Assembly: GCF_040183065.1 (NCBI RefSeq)
Contig: NC_091121.1
Coordinates: forward strand, 61,288,287-61,352,286
DNA: 64,000 nucleotides
Direction of reading: 5' to 3'
Origin: Periplaneta americana
Taxonomy: Eukaryota > Arthropoda > Insecta > Blattodea > Blattidae
The notes below the pieces were generated by a model that ran no database searches, had not been told where the DNA came from, and saw only the letters and a program-made list of their open reading frames with translations. Shown here in pieces: positions 61,708 through 64,000 of this stretch (positions within the stretch are counted from its first letter, which is position 1; each line of letters starts with the position of its first letter). Position numbers and translations under genes: made by a program.

Positions 61708-63045
61708 CTTTTTGCCACACTACAAAAGTTAGATATCGTATATTCTCACACAAATTTTCCGCGACTGGCTTTGCTTTCTGCGAAAGTATTAATCATTTGA
61801 GAGAGATCCAAGTTTTTGACAATTTCATTTTCAATAGAGGTGCTAGCTAAAGTTGACAAACGATCCTGGCTCATTGTAGAGCGCAAATATGTTTTTATTA
61901 GTTTTAACTTACTGAAGCTATGCTCTCCACTTGCCATGGTACACACAGTCAACAAAATCCTAAGACATATCCAAATGTTGGGAAAACAGTCCACCATGTT
62001 GTGTTTGAAAATGAAATTCAAAGAGTGAATGGGGGTTTCTATGTTGTCATTATTCACTACTGCCTCTAGGCCTCTAAATGTATTAATTCATCGTAGAGCT
62101 CATGGCCATTAACGTCACTTCTTCCTGAAGTCTGATCCAGAAGCATTTCTTGGATTTTGACACCGAAAATGAGTCAGCATCACCAATAACTAAATTAAGT
62201 GAATGATACCCACAAGGACTGAAGTATGCCCTCGTGTACTTCTCTAGAATTCTATTTTGCACTTTCTTCTTTCCAACCATGTTGACACCATTATCACAAC
62301 CCTGTCCTCTAAAACTGTTCATATTAAGTCCACAGTTTTCGATCTCTTCTAGAAGTAAAGTAGTTAACTGTTCTCCTTTTGAATCAAATACTGGACAGAA
62401 AGAAAATATTCCTTAACTTGAATAAGTTCTTCAGTAAAATCAACAGACCTTAAAGTGAATGACAAGTGTTCTTGGTGGTTAATATCAGGTGTACAGCAAA
62501 TATTGTTGAAAATAATATAGCTTTCTTAGTCTTGATGTTTTCATTCTTTACTTGGGTTCCAAGAAGTTGTATAAGCTAATTTTGGACAGTCTTACTCAGA
62601 TAATGGTTATGAGCAATTTCTCTCAACTGGATTCTTCCCATGTGTTCTGCCAACATCAAGTTATATTTCCCAGGTAGTTGTACAAGGTCTAAAAGTTGCC
62701 ATTGTTTTTTACAACCAGCTTGTCAACACTTTCCCTGAATGCCAAATTACGTTGAGATGAAAAAATTTGCTATTTCAATCAAACGTTCTAAAACCCTTCT
62801 CCAAATGTTGTGACCCTTCTGTATTTGACTTTGAAGCTGGCCTACATTTATGATTACGAATATACTTTTCTGCATCACGCCATTTGCCATAGCATAGAAA
62901 ATGTGACCCTTTGCTCCACTTGTACGAGAGGTCTTTTTGTTCATATGCCGGAAATAAACTTTGTGCTGAAAGTGATTTGAGATTTTCTTTAACTTCTTTG
63001 GTTCCTGACTTCAAAGTTCTGTGCCATCGCAATTAAGGAGTCCTT
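61673..63045 (-). mobile_element. hAT transposase relic (ZMYM1-like), internally deleted, followed by poly(A)
   Basis: On the - strand from about 63045: FNEKDSLIAMAQNFEVRNQR; frame-shifted pieces with VLERLIEIANFF; then FRGQGCDNGVNMVGKKKVQN and YHSLNLVIGDA (DUF4371-type core); then FPNIWICLRILLTVCTMASG and EHSFSKLKLIKTYLRSTMSQ, the hAT dimerisation region. The long part between core and dimerisation is missing. A run of 29 T (61673-61701) follows the stop by about 45 bases, i.e. a poly(A) on the coding strand. Confidence 0.85.
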
Positions 63046-63199
63046 CTCATTGAATTTCAACTGAAGAGGTGAGTAACTCTATAATAAAAACGTTTAGGTT
63101 ACTGGTAAGAGAGACATTTAAAATATTGAAACTACACTGTAACTTAAGCCCACATAAAATTCTGTCACTGCATAAAACATTTCAATAATATCAATAAGG

Positions 63200-63333
63200 A
63201 ATATGTAAAATGGACAGACAGAATAAGAAATGAAACTATGTTGGAAAGAATGGGTGAAGAAAGAATTATGCTGAAACTGATCAGGAAGAGGAAAAGGAAT
63301 TGGTGGGTCACTGGCTGAGAAGAAACTGCCTCA
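63200..63333 (+). mobile_element. LINE 3' fragment, same family as 24.7-27.4 kb
   Basis: aaaatggacagacagaataa through ggctgagaagaaactgcct matches 27074-27205 closely. No reading frame is intact beyond about 40 codons. Confidence 0.85.
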
Positions 63334-63379
63334 AATGTTTGAGCCCACCCTGTGTTTTCCAAAAGTTGGCGTCACTGGA

Positions 63380-63780
63380 TATTTTCCTTGTAACATGTTT
63401 GAAACAAGAGGACTCTATATATATTATAGTCTTCTTGATGTTTGAAATGATCTTCCAGTCTGTCCAATGTGGAAGAACACATCACAAACTCCAATCACAA
63501 CTACAGAAACATAGACGGTGATATGAAAATACTATACATCCAACAAAAAAATAACAGAAACTTGACACTCTAGAACATTAAGAAATTTACAAAAAACACA
63601 CCCACAGAATATCCTGAACAATCAACTGAATTTCAAAACACACATCCTTTTCGACACAATCATGAACACAAACCCACCATAACAGGAAACCAAAGACAGT
63701 GCTAGACCTCATTAGGCTTCGAACAATGAGGACACCACCTCGAAACTAGTCAGCCAGGTATTTTTATATTATTAACACAG
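63380..63780 (+). mobile_element. Penelope-like element relic, endonuclease C-terminus and 3' end
   Basis: 63465-63680 codes with frameshifts for HITNSNHNYRNIDGDMKIL, KLDTLEH, EIYKKHTH and NILNNQLNFKTHILFDTIMN, the C-terminal pattern of Penelope-like polyproteins (after the GIY-YIG nuclease). It is followed by aatgaggacaccacctcgaa, actagtcagcc and ggtatttttata, matching the centre of 48471-48665. Heavily decayed. Confidence 0.72.
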
Positions 63781-64000
63781 TAAAGAAGTTATTGTTAATC
63801 AGTGAGTATACAAGTGTTAAAAGAGCATACCAAACAATGAAGAAAAGAACATGCTATGTATATGAACTTGTATAAAAGAAATTGGTCTCCCCTTCACAAA
63901 AAAAAAAATTAAAAAGCTATATCCGCCTATGCAGAACTCATATGGAAAAAAAAAATAACCTCTATTTTCGATTTGGCAGTGGTAACATACATTCCAGTGC
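63781..64000. other. Window end, nothing recognised
   Basis: AT-rich with A runs; no frame. Confidence 0.4.

Overview
The window is animal nuclear DNA. It is AT-rich, intron-rich and crowded with non-LTR retrotransposons (LINEs), tRNA-derived SINEs, hAT relics, fold-back MITEs and ATT microsatellites. The repeat families, such as the LINE 3' end with the 'ggaacccggaggttcattgccgccctca' signature (seen at about 35.9, 40.05 and 59.7 kb) and the SINE at 26.8-27.0 kb, look to me like those of cockroaches and termites (Blattodea). That assignment rests on memory of repeat families and could not be tested. A short TTAGG-type tract at 57.7 kb also fits an insect.

Two host genes are supported, and they converge. 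On the + strand, eight exons between 3118 and 30442 encode the C-terminal 372 residues of a receptor tyrosine kinase of the RET/torso-like kind: most of the kinase domain, a kinase insert, a tail and the stop codon. Every splice phase agrees. The ATP-binding half and the ectodomain lie left of the window. On the - strand, eight coding exons between 53895 and 38903 give a complete 962-residue BDP1 (TFIIIB subunit B''), with consistent phases and the diagnostic SANT region. BDP1 is needed for RNA polymerase III initiation; a 5' UTR exon must lie further right. The two stop codons are about 8.5 kb apart.

Everything else is introns and intergenic DNA filled by mobile elements. LINEs lie at 0.77-1.4, 3.96-4.9, 14.6-15.4, 18.7-19.6, 23.2-24.6, 24.7-27.4, 35.85-35.97, 40.0-41.5, 46.7-49.0, 50.5-51.7, 56.0-56.8 and 59.7-60.4 kb. 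hAT relics lie at 2.7, 15.4-16.3, 29.0-30.2 and 61.7-63.0 kb, and a Penelope-like relic at 63.4-63.8 kb. Several insertions are nested and have exact target-site duplications (SINE in LINE at 1.1, 26.8 and 50.9 kb).

I found no operon-like or defence-like system. The most unusual structure is an inverted, slightly diverged copy of BDP1 exon 5 together with its splice acceptor (41841-42014), lying inside a downstream BDP1 intron, so the pre-mRNA could fold into a long exon-containing duplex. Several other long perfect or near-perfect hairpins (9993-10228, 11689-12387, 36343-36640, 54857-55000) sit in transcribed introns or between the genes.
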